This document shows, piece after piece, positions 1-7,672 of a stretch of 64,000 nucleotides of DNA; positions within the stretch are counted from its first letter, which is position 1; every line of letters begins with the position of its first letter. The stretch is from positions 310,001 through 374,000 of the forward strand of contig NZ_BLTJ01000001.1 of the NCBI RefSeq assembly GCF_013282095.1. Reading direction: 5' to 3'. The stretch is from Enterocloster alcoholdehydrogenati. GTDB lineage: Bacteria; Bacillota; Clostridia; Lachnospirales; Lachnospiraceae. A model generated the notes under the pieces. It searched no databases. It was given only the letters and a program-made list of their open reading frames with translations, and had not been told where the DNA came from. The position numbers and the translations under genes were made by a program.

Positions 1-396
1 CAGGATGCCAAGGATGCAATCAAAAAGGGGCTGAACGAGGGGCCTCTGGGTCTTGTAAGTTCCGCAGTGATGGCTTCTGACCAGTATATCAACGGGACCA
101 TCGATGCGGGTACGTTTACAACCACCATGGGCAATCTTCAGACCGGTATGTCAAAGGCAGAGCACACCATCAGCACCGTATATGCCGACCTTGGCAATAA
201 ATCCAGCATCCTGGATACCACAAAGAAGCGTCTGGATGCGCTGGAGGATTCACTGGAGACTCAATATTCCGATCTTTTGGGGGCTGATCCATACGAAGCG
301 ATCATGGAGATGTATTCTTATCAGTATTCTTACTCTGCTGCCCTGAAGGTAGGAGCAAACCTGCTTCAGTCATCTCTGTTTGATTTTCTGAGTTGA
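1..396 (+). CDS. flgL: Flagellar hook-filament junction protein FlgL (HAP3), C-terminal part
   Basis: The gene is cut by the window start; the frame is open from base 1 and ends at a TGA. The visible 131 residues form the C-terminal helical segment of a flagellin-like hook-associated protein, with a long amphipathic helix and the hydrophobic end LLQSSLFDFLS, the type of C-terminus that packs in the filament core. FlgL joins the hook (through FlgK) to the filament. The next genes (YviE position, fliW, csrA) match the Firmicutes order flgK-flgL-yviE-fliW-csrA, which supports the call. Only the D0/D1-type C-terminal part is seen, so flagellin itself cannot be fully excluded, but the context favours FlgL. 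Confidence 0.82.
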   Translation, partial: QDAKDAIKKGLNEGPLGLVSSAVMASDQYINGTIDAGTFTTTMGNLQTGMSKAEHTISTVYADLGNKSSILDTTKKRLDALEDSLETQYSDLLGADPYEAIMEMYSYQYSYSAALKVGANLLQSSLFDFLS

Positions 397-437
397 CAAA
401 ATCATTTTAACAGCAGGTACACATAAAGGGGGACGCA

Positions 438-971
438 ATGGGACAGTTATTGGAGGTTACTGCAAAACCATTTAAAGCAATTCATTTCCGTCTGAACGGC
501 CGGCTTGTGCCGGATGACAGACTTGTACTGGAAAAGCATATCGCTCTTGCCAGAAAAGCCGCTTTTATGCAGGCTAACAATGAACTGGCACAGCCGGATA
601 TGAATTATATCCTTAAGGTTAACCGCGCATTTTCTGCCGGCGGGGGGATTTCTGGTTCGCCGATATCCCTGCCGGGCGAAGCAGCTGCCGGTTCTCTGCC
701 AAACAGGCCGTCCGGTTCTTCCGGCGCCGGCTCTTCATCCGATTTTTTTCCTGGCCGGGATGCATCATCTGAAGCGGCCGCCGCATACACCCAGCAAAGA
801 GGCAGCTTTGAAACACGGGTGGCCTCCGGGGATGTAACCTATATCCCGGCCATTGAGATGACGATCATCACATCCTGGCCGGAAGTGGATTTTACATACA
901 CCGGCGGTTTTAACTATGTGCCGCCCAGAGACAGCGACGCCGAAGGAGAAGCGCTGAATTTAAAGATATAG
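438..971 (+). CDS. Uncharacterised protein at the yviE position (possible DUF6470-like)
   Basis: A 177-residue soluble protein, 41 bases after flgL and 12 bases before fliW, with an AAAGGGGGA ribosome site. The N-terminal 60 residues are charged and mixed alpha/beta. Residues about 65-120 are a low-complexity linker rich in Ser, Gly, Ala and Pro. The C-terminal stretch (near ITSWPEVDFTYTGGF) looks like beta strand and ends in NLKI. Bacillus subtilis has yviE (DUF6470) at exactly this place between flgL and fliW, so by position this is the YviE equivalent; the sequence similarity I can judge by eye is weak. No signal peptide or membrane segment is seen. A role in flagellar assembly is inferred from the operon only. 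Confidence 0.6.
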   Translation: MGQLLEVTAKPFKAIHFRLNGRLVPDDRLVLEKHIALARKAAFMQANNELAQPDMNYILKVNRAFSAGGGISGSPISLPGEAAAGSLPNRPSGSSGAGSSSDFFPGRDASSEAAAAYTQQRGSFETRVASGDVTYIPAIEMTIITSWPEVDFTYTGGFNYVPPRDSDAEGEALNLKI

Positions 972-983
972 GAGTTTTTACTT

Positions 984-1466
984 ATGACAATCCATACCGA
1001 TTACCATGGAACCATTGAATATGAAGCAGATGAGCTTGTGACCTTTTCAGAAGGTATTTTCGGTTTCCCCTCATTGAAGAAGTTTCTTCCTCTGTGCATG
1101 GATGAGGGGGACAGTTCTCTTTTGCTTTTACAGTCTGTAGAAGATCAGCAGATCGCATTTTTCCTCATCAATCCCTGTTCGCTGCTGCCAGACTATGATC
1201 CTGTTCTGCAGCCGGAGGATCTTACCGCTCTGGAAGTAGAAAACAGCGGAGAGCTGTCTTATTATTCCATCTGTGTAGTGCGCAGCAATTATCTGGACAA
1301 CACAGTAAACCTTAAATGTCCTCTGGCTATCAATCCAGTCACACGCCAGGGACGGCAGGTCATTTTAAATGGAAATAATTACGGCTACCGTCATCCTTTA
1401 AGCACTCTTTTAAATCAGCCAGAGAACATGAATGGAGGTAATTGCAATGCTGATTCTCAAACGTAA
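984..1466 (+). CDS. fliW: Flagellar assembly factor FliW
   Basis: FliW is a 150-160 residue beta-barrel protein that binds flagellin and, when released, binds CsrA and lifts its repression of flagellin translation. The sequence has the family pattern: the opening with FSEGIFGFPSLKKFLPL, a central LQSVEDQQIAFFLINPC strand, and the PLAINPVTRQGRQVILNG segment near the C-terminus. The length of 160 fits. The start follows GGAG at 971-974. Its last 20 bases overlap the csrA start, a normal translational coupling for this pair. Confidence 0.96.
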   Translation: MTIHTDYHGTIEYEADELVTFSEGIFGFPSLKKFLPLCMDEGDSSLLLLQSVEDQQIAFFLINPCSLLPDYDPVLQPEDLTALEVENSGELSYYSICVVRSNYLDNTVNLKCPLAINPVTRQGRQVILNGNNYGYRHPLSTLLNQPENMNGGNCNADSQT

Positions 1467-1689
1467 AAAAAATGAGAGCATTCTCATCGGTGACGATATC
1501 CGCATCACCATTATCGAATGCTCTTCCGGTATTGTTCGTGTGGCAGTGGACGCTCCCAAGGAGGTTTCAATCATCCGTGAGGAGCTTCAGGAAACGGCAG
1601 ACATGAACCATGATGCCCTTGTAACGGATCCTTCCGCACTTCAGAGCGCCGCTGCCGCACTTCTTCCCTATTTAAGGGAATCCTGCTGA
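1447..1689 (+). CDS. csrA: Carbon storage regulator CsrA (translation regulator)
   Basis: CsrA is a small homodimeric RNA-binding protein that represses translation by covering GGA motifs at ribosome sites; in Firmicutes its main known target is the flagellin leader, with FliW as antagonist. The 80-residue protein begins MLILKRKKNESILIGDDI and carries the conserved VRVAVDAPKEVSIIREEL core. The ATG at 1447 is chosen because GGAGG (1434-1438) sits 8 bases upstream and the family begins MLIL/MLVL; five extra codons upstream are unlikely. The C-terminal tail after residue 60 is Ala-rich and variable. The 3' end overlaps the end of the convergent nucleotidyltransferase-like gene by 22 bases. Confidence 0.96.
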   Translation: MLILKRKKNESILIGDDIRITIIECSSGIVRVAVDAPKEVSIIREELQETADMNHDALVTDPSALQSAAAALLPYLRESC

Positions 1690-2741
1690 TCCTTTTTTCT
1701 AAAAAGGGAATACAGCTCATTACAGTCATCCCTAAACCGCCGGTACAGAAGCTTTCTTCTGGCATGGCGGTTTTCGCGCTCTTCTGCTTTCAGGATAGAT
1801 CCGGTCAGCGCCAGGGCCTCCGGCATGGTTTCGGGATACTCCTTCCCATAACCAAGGATACGGTTTTCTATCACATCATACACTTCTAACTCATCCTGAG
1901 AGGGTGAAACCGCACGTTCTTCCTTTGTCCCAAACCACATATAGCCCAGTCCCAGCAGTTTTTCACAGAGGGAGCCGATTTTTAAGCCTTTGAGGCGCTG
2001 CCAGATCCGCTCCATTTCCGGTGTTTCTGCCAGACTGCGGTGAAGGACGCACAGATCCATCAGATGGCGAACCAGAAGCTGATCCGTGGCGTACAGATAG
2101 GCCGCCTGAGCAAAAAGCCATATGAGCCGGTCTGACGGGCTTAATATACGGATATGGGTATAAGGAGCCGCCGTCTCTCCACGGTCAAGGAGCCGGGAAA
2201 GCTGTTTGTGATAAAAGGGCGTTTTATAAGGGATGCCGTCGTAGAGTTCTACAGAAAAACCGTCCGGACGCCGCAGACGCTCCCCATAGACGCCGTATGC
2301 ACGATCTGTCTCATATCCAAGATCTATCAGATATCCCTTGGCAAGCACATAATTTTCCGTGTTCATATACAGACAGAGAGAGCACACTCCTGCCATCTCC
2401 GGCATTTCATAAAGCAGCCTGCGGCTGCTGGAACCGACAATAAGAGCCGGAATCTCCCGGCTCTCCAACAGCGCAAGGAACTCCTGCTCTCCCTCTGTAC
2501 AGATATCTCCAAACCGGAGACTTTCTTGATAACGTTCAAAAAAACGGTCCCTCCACTGCTGAGGCACCTTTTCATTTCCCAGGACTGCCACATAGATCAG
2601 ATCAGCGATCCGGTTGTAGTCCGCAATCCGAAACATCCGTTCCCAGTCCAGTTTTCCATGCAGCGGCCGCAGGTCATCCTGACGTGCCACAGAGGCCGCC
2701 ATGCTGACCAGCAGACGGCCTTCAAATAAGATTCGATTCAT
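1668..2741 (-). CDS. Nucleotidyltransferase-fold protein (NTP_transf_5-like), apparently degenerate
   Basis: A 357-residue soluble protein, the last gene of the flagellar supra-operon. Layout and segments resemble the 'uncharacterised nucleotidyltransferase' family (PF14907): an N-terminal helical region, a core with IPALIVGSSSRRLLYEMPE, a strand followed by a GY turn (LIDLGYETD), and a helical C-terminal half containing SPSDRLIWLFAQA. In active members the core strand has a D-x-D pair after an R (R..gDiDl); here the matching stretch reads AGVCSLCLYM, so both catalytic acids seem lost. The start ATG has CAGGT upstream; an in-frame TTG ten codons earlier (2771) would overlap the previous gene. 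Function unknown. Fold assignment is by eye, without a search. Confidence 0.6.
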   Translation of the reverse strand: MNRILFEGRLLVSMAASVARQDDLRPLHGKLDWERMFRIADYNRIADLIYVAVLGNEKVPQQWRDRFFERYQESLRFGDICTEGEQEFLALLESREIPALIVGSSSRRLLYEMPEMAGVCSLCLYMNTENYVLAKGYLIDLGYETDRAYGVYGERLRRPDGFSVELYDGIPYKTPFYHKQLSRLLDRGETAAPYTHIRILSPSDRLIWLFAQAAYLYATDQLLVRHLMDLCVLHRSLAETPEMERIWQRLKGLKIGSLCEKLLGLGYMWFGTKEERAVSPSQDELEVYDVIENRILGYGKEYPETMPEALALTGSILKAEERENRHARRKLLYRRFRDDCNELYSLFRKKDQQDSLK

Positions 2742-2745
2742 TTTT

Positions 2746-3147
2746 TTACCTGTGTCTAACCCTTCTTGCAAGCATACTGTCTTTTGCGCGTATCTGTTCG
2801 ATCAGAGACTGTGTCCGCACCCGGATTTCCCTGATCTTCTGTATCATAGCGGCCTGGGCCGGACTGACGCCTTCCGTCCAGCCGTCTGCCTGACTAATGG
2901 GGCCAAGGGCGATGGCATACAGCTTTCTTCGGAGACTTATCTCCTCTTCTGTCTGACGGCGCAGTTCTCCTTCACAGGCTGCATGGCGTTCCATCTGTTC
3001 CCCCCGCATCTCCAGAAGAAGAGAGGCAGAGACCGTGTCTCTGCGCTCTGTGGCCTCTGCCAGTTCATCGGTCAGCCGGCCGATCTCCCGGAGAAAATTA
3101 TAGCGTCTCTGAAGAAGGATCATAATATTTTCCAGCGCTTTATCCAC
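2746..3147 (-). CDS. Small coiled-coil protein, FliT/FlgN-like flagellar chaperone candidate
   Basis: A 133-residue, wholly helical, charged protein directly after fliS. It begins with a GTG placed 8 bases after a strong AGGAGG; the frame stays open further upstream but would run into fliS. Heptad-like stretches run through residues 1-75 and 100-125 (for example IRVRTQSLIEQIRAKDSM). There is no membrane segment. In many Firmicutes the gene after fliD-fliS is fliT or a FlgN-like export chaperone that protects FliD or FlgK/FlgL before secretion. Size, helicity and position fit that role, but I see no diagnostic motif, so the assignment is contextual. Confidence 0.6.
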   Translation of the reverse strand: MDKALENIMILLQRRYNFLREIGRLTDELAEATERRDTVSASLLLEMRGEQMERHAACEGELRRQTEEEISLRRKLYAIALGPISQADGWTEGVSPAQAAMIQKIREIRVRTQSLIEQIRAKDSMLARRVRHR

Positions 3148-3157
3148 CCCGTTCCTC

Positions 3158-3562
3158 CTATCCAAGAATACCCTTGTTCTGTACCATGTGATTGCCTCCT
3201 GCAATACGGCTGGCCTCGTCAAAGGCTGACCGCAGTTCTGACAGGATGTGGCTCACACGGCCGATTTCATCGGCCTGCCGCTCTCTTCCCGCCTGGATCC
3301 GGCTTATATCATAGATCAGATACTGGTATATCTTCCTCAAGTCAAAGCTGATAGGCTGGTTTAAATCCAGAATCTCGATCAGATACCGGAGAATACGGGT
3401 GACACGCTGAAGGCAATCGTCAAATACTGCGTAATTTTTATCCTCCAAAGCGATCTGTGATTTTTTAAGGCGGCTGATTGCCTCGTCAAACAAAAGCAGC
3501 AGCAGCTCCGGGCCGCTCATGGAGTAAACGCTTTTCTCTTTGTACTTTTTATAACCATCCAT
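3158..3562 (-). CDS. fliS: Flagellin export chaperone FliS
   Basis: FliS holds flagellin in an unpolymerised state in the cytoplasm and hands it to the FlhA gate. The 134-residue helical protein has the family landmarks: N-terminal YKKYKEKSVYSMSGPELLLLLFDEAI, the central LNQPISFDLRKIYQYLIYDI segment, and a C-terminal helix. It lies 17 bases after fliD and 10 bases before the FliT/FlgN-like gene, the usual fliD-fliS-fliT order. Length is typical (120-135). Confidence 0.95.
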   Translation of the reverse strand: MDGYKKYKEKSVYSMSGPELLLLLFDEAISRLKKSQIALEDKNYAVFDDCLQRVTRILRYLIEILDLNQPISFDLRKIYQYLIYDISRIQAGRERQADEIGRVSHILSELRSAFDEASRIAGGNHMVQNKGILG

Positions 3563-3579
3563 TTTCCATCACCTCAGCA

Positions 3580-6012
3580 TCAGCCGGACAGAGAGGACAG
3601 ATAGCCGGACTGGCTGTTCATCTGGCTGATCAGCGTTTCCATCTGGGTAAACTGGCTGATATAGCGGTCCTGTTCCGTCTTAAGCTGGTCATTCAGACGG
3701 TCGATGGCATCCTGCATCTCCTGCAGCTGCGTATAGATCTGGTTATTGGTCAGGGACAGGGAGATCTTTTCCGAACCTGCTTCCTCGATCAGAGAACCGT
3801 AGGAACCGCCGTTTTTATAGGACCAGCGGGTTGCGTATGGAGTCAGCGTGTCCTCCACGATAGATATAAGTCCCTTCTTCACCTCTCCGCCTCCGGTAAA
3901 GATATTGGAGACAAGATCAGGATCACTGGTCATGGCTGCTTTAAACTTGGTCTCATCAAAGGAAAGGGTTCCTCCATCCGTATAGTCATCAGAAATCGTA
4001 ATGCCGATCTTCTCCAGATCATCATAGGAAACGCCGCTTCCCATCAGGTCTGTCAGAACACCCTGTATGGAGCTGCTCAAATCCCGCAGTGTCGTATCGC
4101 CGAATAAAAGTCCCTGCTTTGCTTTTTTCTCCCAGTTCTCAATGGACTTATCATCCATCTCTTCCTTCTGGGCGTCAGTCAGAGGCGCATAGCTGCTGTC
4201 CGGCTTTGTGGTAATCTGGGAGTTGATTTCCTTAACCAGAGCGTTGTAGTCCTCTACAAACTTTTTAACGCGCTCTGTCACTGCATCTACATCTGCGGCA
4301 GCGCTGAAGGTAACACTTTGGGAACGGTCTACCGTTCCGTCACTGTTAAAGCCAAAGGTTCCGCTTACTGTTACTGTTAAGCCTTCCAGATCAAAGGAAT
4401 TGGTGGAGCTGGTGACTGTGGTCTCCACGCCGTTTCCGTAGCTTACAAGGATCTGGGCATCCTGTCCGTCGCGATTATTTGTTTCATCTTTGCTTCCAAA
4501 GATATTCTCAGCCATTCCCCCAAGCTCAATCTTTCGTCCGCTTCCCGTCTCGGTTGCTGTGAGTGAAAACTGGTTAGTTCCCGCAATATAGGACGCCTTT
4601 ACTCCTATCTCATCATTTTCATTGATCATAGCCATAAGCTGATTCACCGTAGTGTCTTTGGTCAGGCCGGAAATAGCGACGCCGTTAATGGAGAAATCTT
4701 TCAGTTTCTTATTAAATTCGTCCTCTGTCATATTCTTATCAAAGCCCAGCTGCTCCCGGTTATAGTACAGGCTGGAGTCTAAGCTGAGTTTATTGGACTG
4801 ATTGGCCTGGATTCCTATTGCATTGCGCAGCTCCAGGCTGTCTGCATTGATGCTGATCGTCTCCTGGCTGTTGACGGGCTTAAAGGAAAGACCTCCATCC
4901 GTGCCTGTTTCCACGGTGATTTTATCCTTTCCGAACGCTTTGTTAATTCGGTTCTGAAGAAGCTCCCTAAACTTATCATAGGAGTCGACTGTCTCCCCAT
5001 CCTTGATCAGCTCAATGGTCTTTTTCTGACCGCCATATGTGACTGTGATACTCTTACCAGTCATATACTCCTTCAGGGTCTCGCGGGTTACATAAGAATC
5101 CTTAAAAGCGCTGGTAGATTTATTAAACTCATCCAGAGTGATGCCATTATTCAGTTCATCCTCGCTCAGCTTTGTCTTATCAAAGCCCATGGCGGTAAGA
5201 GCGGAGGAGGTGCTTCGGATGGAATAGCCTTTCCCTGCATCCGTAATATTGGCCGTCTGCTCTATGGTCAGGTTTCCGCTGCCATCCAGTTTAAAGTGAA
5301 TGCCGCTCTTTCCGTTTTTCCCCATAAATTCCTGGGAATCCAGGGCTTCATTGAGCTGATCCACCAGCTTGGCCGGATCCTGGGTGTAATCGATCTCTTT
5401 TGTCTCTTTCTTGCCGTCCGCTCCAGTTACTGTATAGCTGGATGGAAATGTAAAGGTAACTGCCTCATTAAAGCTTTTATCGCTGGAATTGTAGGTTCCA
5501 AATACCAGCTTTGTTCCCTCCAGGTTGGAGGTGAGAATGTTCTTATCTGAGGACTCAAATTTACTCTGAGTGATACCTGTAGACACTGACCCGGGGCCTG
5601 TCATGGAATCTGAAAGACGGTTGGCTGCGGTAGCCAGCTGCTTTACCCCCAGAAGAGACAGATAATCAACCATGTCAGAGGTTCCGGAAGCCTTTACATA
5701 CTTGGTAACGCTGGAATCTCCATTTAGAGAAATCTGGTTTTTTGCAAAGAAGCTTCCATCTGAGAGGCTGCTGGTAGCGGAAAAGCCAAGGAAATTATCC
5801 TGCAGATCCAGAATCTTATCACTGATGGACCGGAACGCCTCCTGCTTCCAGGTCAGCTTTGTCATGGCCTGCTTTTTACTGGTGATCTTTGATGTAGTAC
5901 CGGATGTCATCTGTTCAATGAGCGTATCACGGTCAATACCAGAAGCCAGGCCGCCGAAACCCTTAAGGGACGTATTGCCAAGACTGCTGGTTGCTGATGA
6001 TATACTTGCCAT
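3580..6012 (-). CDS. fliD: Flagellar filament cap protein FliD (HAP2), long form
   Basis: FliD caps the growing filament and folds exported flagellin. The 810-residue protein starts with the family N-terminus (GFGGLASGIDRDTLIEQM, then KKQAMTKLTWKQEAFRSI) and ends with a long helical C-terminus (IYTQLQEMQDAIDRLNDQL... MNSQSGYLSSL), the two parts forming the D0/D1 leg. The middle is a large beta-rich, surface-exposed region with tandem-like domains, which makes the protein longer than common FliD (about 450-700). GAAAGGAG precedes the ATG. A sigma-28 type -10 element lies 35 bases upstream of the start, so it can be transcribed separately from the supra-operon together with fliS and the genes after it. 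Confidence 0.96.
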   Translation of the reverse strand: MASISSATSSLGNTSLKGFGGLASGIDRDTLIEQMTSGTTSKITSKKQAMTKLTWKQEAFRSISDKILDLQDNFLGFSATSSLSDGSFFAKNQISLNGDSSVTKYVKASGTSDMVDYLSLLGVKQLATAANRLSDSMTGPGSVSTGITQSKFESSDKNILTSNLEGTKLVFGTYNSSDKSFNEAVTFTFPSSYTVTGADGKKETKEIDYTQDPAKLVDQLNEALDSQEFMGKNGKSGIHFKLDGSGNLTIEQTANITDAGKGYSIRSTSSALTAMGFDKTKLSEDELNNGITLDEFNKSTSAFKDSYVTRETLKEYMTGKSITVTYGGQKKTIELIKDGETVDSYDKFRELLQNRINKAFGKDKITVETGTDGGLSFKPVNSQETISINADSLELRNAIGIQANQSNKLSLDSSLYYNREQLGFDKNMTEDEFNKKLKDFSINGVAISGLTKDTTVNQLMAMINENDEIGVKASYIAGTNQFSLTATETGSGRKIELGGMAENIFGSKDETNNRDGQDAQILVSYGNGVETTVTSSTNSFDLEGLTVTVSGTFGFNSDGTVDRSQSVTFSAAADVDAVTERVKKFVEDYNALVKEINSQITTKPDSSYAPLTDAQKEEMDDKSIENWEKKAKQGLLFGDTTLRDLSSSIQGVLTDLMGSGVSYDDLEKIGITISDDYTDGGTLSFDETKFKAAMTSDPDLVSNIFTGGGEVKKGLISIVEDTLTPYATRWSYKNGGSYGSLIEEAGSEKISLSLTNNQIYTQLQEMQDAIDRLNDQLKTEQDRYISQFTQMETLISQMNSQSGYLSSLSG

Positions 6013-6046
6013 AATTACATACTCCTTTCGTGTACTCTTACTTTAA

Positions 6047-6073
6047 TTATCGGCAAGATCCTACAGATCATAA
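6047..6073 (-). promoter_or_regulatory. Probable sigma-28 (FliA) promoter of fliD-fliS
   Basis: On the - strand GCCGATAA (6054-6047) matches the sigma-28 -10 consensus exactly. Fifteen bases upstream lies TTAT (6073-6070), a poor match to the -35 TAAA. It sits at the end of the ComFB gene, 35 bases before the fliD ATG. Sigma-28 control of fliD/fliS is usual and fliA is encoded in the same operon, which supports the call despite the weak -35. Confidence 0.6.
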
Positions 6074-6837
6074 GGTTCCATTCGCTCATGGCGGGGATGT
6101 TCCCGCACGTCCATGCAGGCTTTCACGGTCTGTGTCAGGAGACTGACGCGGAATTTGTTCTTATAATAGCTTAGAAGCGGGGATACTGCCGTCCTGTCCG
6201 CTACGATATATTTGGCCGGAAGGCGGGTAAGGAGCAGAGCCATCACATCCGCCTGACAGCGGCTGCACAGGCAGACGCCGTACTTTTCCATTTCCGCTCT
6301 CACACTCTCCGGGCTTAATATCTCTTCCATCACGTTAACCATTCGGTATGAAGGCTTCTCCTCCGGCTGGAACGCCGTCTGGGACTCTGGCCGGGCTGCG
6401 GAGTGCGGCGCCGGCTGTGATTCCCCATGAAACATCAGCATATCTTGCTGTGGCTCTGAGGGCAGCTCCGCATGAACCAGCGGCCGATCCGGCTGCGGCT
6501 CTGACGGCTCTTTAAGCTGTGATTCCCCTGAGAGCACAGCCGAACTGTCCGGCAGATTGGGCTGCTGTTTTTCCGCTGCATCCTCTCTGACATCCCCGTC
6601 TGCCGTTTCTCCCAGCTCATGCAGAAGTTCCCTGCGGATATCACTTGAGATCTTTTCATCCTCGCTGGAATCCACCACCACTACTTTCTGCTCTGTCGCA
6701 GCAGATGACGGCTCCGGTGAAACCGGGCGGGCCTTTGGCGCTGCGGCTGCCTCCGGGGCCTCTGTTTCCCCGGAGACGGTATTTCCTCCTGTGATCAGGT
6801 TGAGTACATGAGAGGTTTTATTCGTCTTTCTTGCCAT
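6061..6837 (-). CDS. ComFB-domain protein with basic N-terminal peptide and disordered linker
   Basis: 258 residues in three parts: a short basic peptide (residues 1-18, MARKTNKTSHVLNLITGG), a long acidic, Pro/Glu/Ser-rich disordered linker (about 20-160), and a C-terminal ComFB domain (about 165-250). The ComFB part shows VNVMEEIL, a CxCxxC group (Cys189, 191, 194), the DVMALLLTRLPAKYIV helix-loop and a C-terminal helical end. ComFB was named from a late competence locus; members have been reported as cyclic-dinucleotide receptors. It lies 11 bases after the parA-like gene, so the two are a pair. A basic N-terminal peptide is also how several ParA partners stimulate the ATPase. Function in this operon is inference. 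Confidence 0.72.
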   Translation of the reverse strand: MARKTNKTSHVLNLITGGNTVSGETEAPEAAAAPKARPVSPEPSSAATEQKVVVVDSSEDEKISSDIRRELLHELGETADGDVREDAAEKQQPNLPDSSAVLSGESQLKEPSEPQPDRPLVHAELPSEPQQDMLMFHGESQPAPHSAARPESQTAFQPEEKPSYRMVNVMEEILSPESVRAEMEKYGVCLCSRCQADVMALLLTRLPAKYIVADRTAVSPLLSYYKNKFRVSLLTQTVKACMDVREHPRHERMEPYDL

Positions 6838-6848
6838 TTTCCTCCTCC

Positions 6849-7616
6849 TTACAGACCGATAATCCCGGCAGTCTCCTGAACGAAATCCTTATAATCACGC
6901 ACAGCAGATGAACGGGGATTATATGTAAAAATACTCTCTCCATGCGCCGGGGCCTCTGCGATTGCCACGCCGTTTCGTATCTTTGCGTCAAACACGCGGG
7001 TATTCATCTGGTCTGCCAGCTGCTGGGCCATCTCCAGTACATCCCTGGCAAGACAGGTACGCCCATTAAACCGTGTGAGCAGGATTCCCAGCACCTTCAG
7101 CCGGGGATTAAGCTGGCTCTGCACCGATTCCACCGTCTCCTTTAGCTGTGAAAGGCCTACCAGGCTCAGGATATCGGAGGCCATGGGAATTACCAGATAG
7201 TCCGATACGGCGTATGCGTTGACCGTCAGAAGGTTTAAGGCAGGAGGCGTATCAATGACCACATAGTCATATTCTCCCAGAACCGGCTGCAGCGTATCCC
7301 TGAGAATCGACTCACGTCTCTGTCCGCGCACCAGCTCCAACCCCGTGCTGCTGAGTGTGATATCCGATGACAGGAGGCCGCACAGCTGCGTCTGCCGGAT
7401 GGCTTCCCGTACCGGTATCTGCCCTTTTAAGGCATCCAGCACAGTATATCCCGCTTCCGCGTCCAGCCCCAGACAGAAACCAAGATTTCCCTGAGGGTCC
7501 AGGTCGATGCAGAGCACACGTTTTCCCTCCATCGAGAGTCCGGCCGCCAAAGCTGCCGTGGTGGTTGTCTTTCCGACTCCCCCTTTTTGATTTGAAACTG
7601 TGATTATCGTTGCCAT
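6849..7616 (-). CDS. ParA/Soj-family ATPase in the flagellar operon
   Basis: A 255-residue deviant Walker-A ATPase. The P-loop KGGVGKTTTT is at residues 11-20, with the signature Lys; switch I/Walker A' is CIDLDPQGNLG, and Walker B is YDYVVIDTPPALN. The C-terminal half ends with the Soj-like NPRSSAVRDYKDFVQE helix. ParA-like ATPases dimerise with ATP, bind DNA or membrane, and place cargo such as plasmids, chromosome origins, chemoreceptor arrays or flagella. It is closer to Soj than to FlhG (no extended N-terminal DQAxxLR motif). No parB or flhF is adjacent; the partner is probably the ComFB-domain protein that follows at once. Confidence 0.9.
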   Translation of the reverse strand: MATIITVSNQKGGVGKTTTTAALAAGLSMEGKRVLCIDLDPQGNLGFCLGLDAEAGYTVLDALKGQIPVREAIRQTQLCGLLSSDITLSSTGLELVRGQRRESILRDTLQPVLGEYDYVVIDTPPALNLLTVNAYAVSDYLVIPMASDILSLVGLSQLKETVESVQSQLNPRLKVLGILLTRFNGRTCLARDVLEMAQQLADQMNTRVFDAKIRNGVAIAEAPAHGESIFTYNPRSSAVRDYKDFVQETAGIIGL

Positions 7617-7672
7617 TTATGTATCCTCCTGTTTTTTCTCGTGCACTCTCATATACGCACAGCCGGGAAAGG

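Noticed and set aside
2154-3351. Open frames of about 190-216 codons on the + strand opposite the nucleotidyltransferase-like, FliT/FlgN-like and FliS genes
   Set aside because: No ribosome sites, low-complexity Arg/Cys/His-rich translations and overlap with well-supported - strand genes; they are antisense frames.
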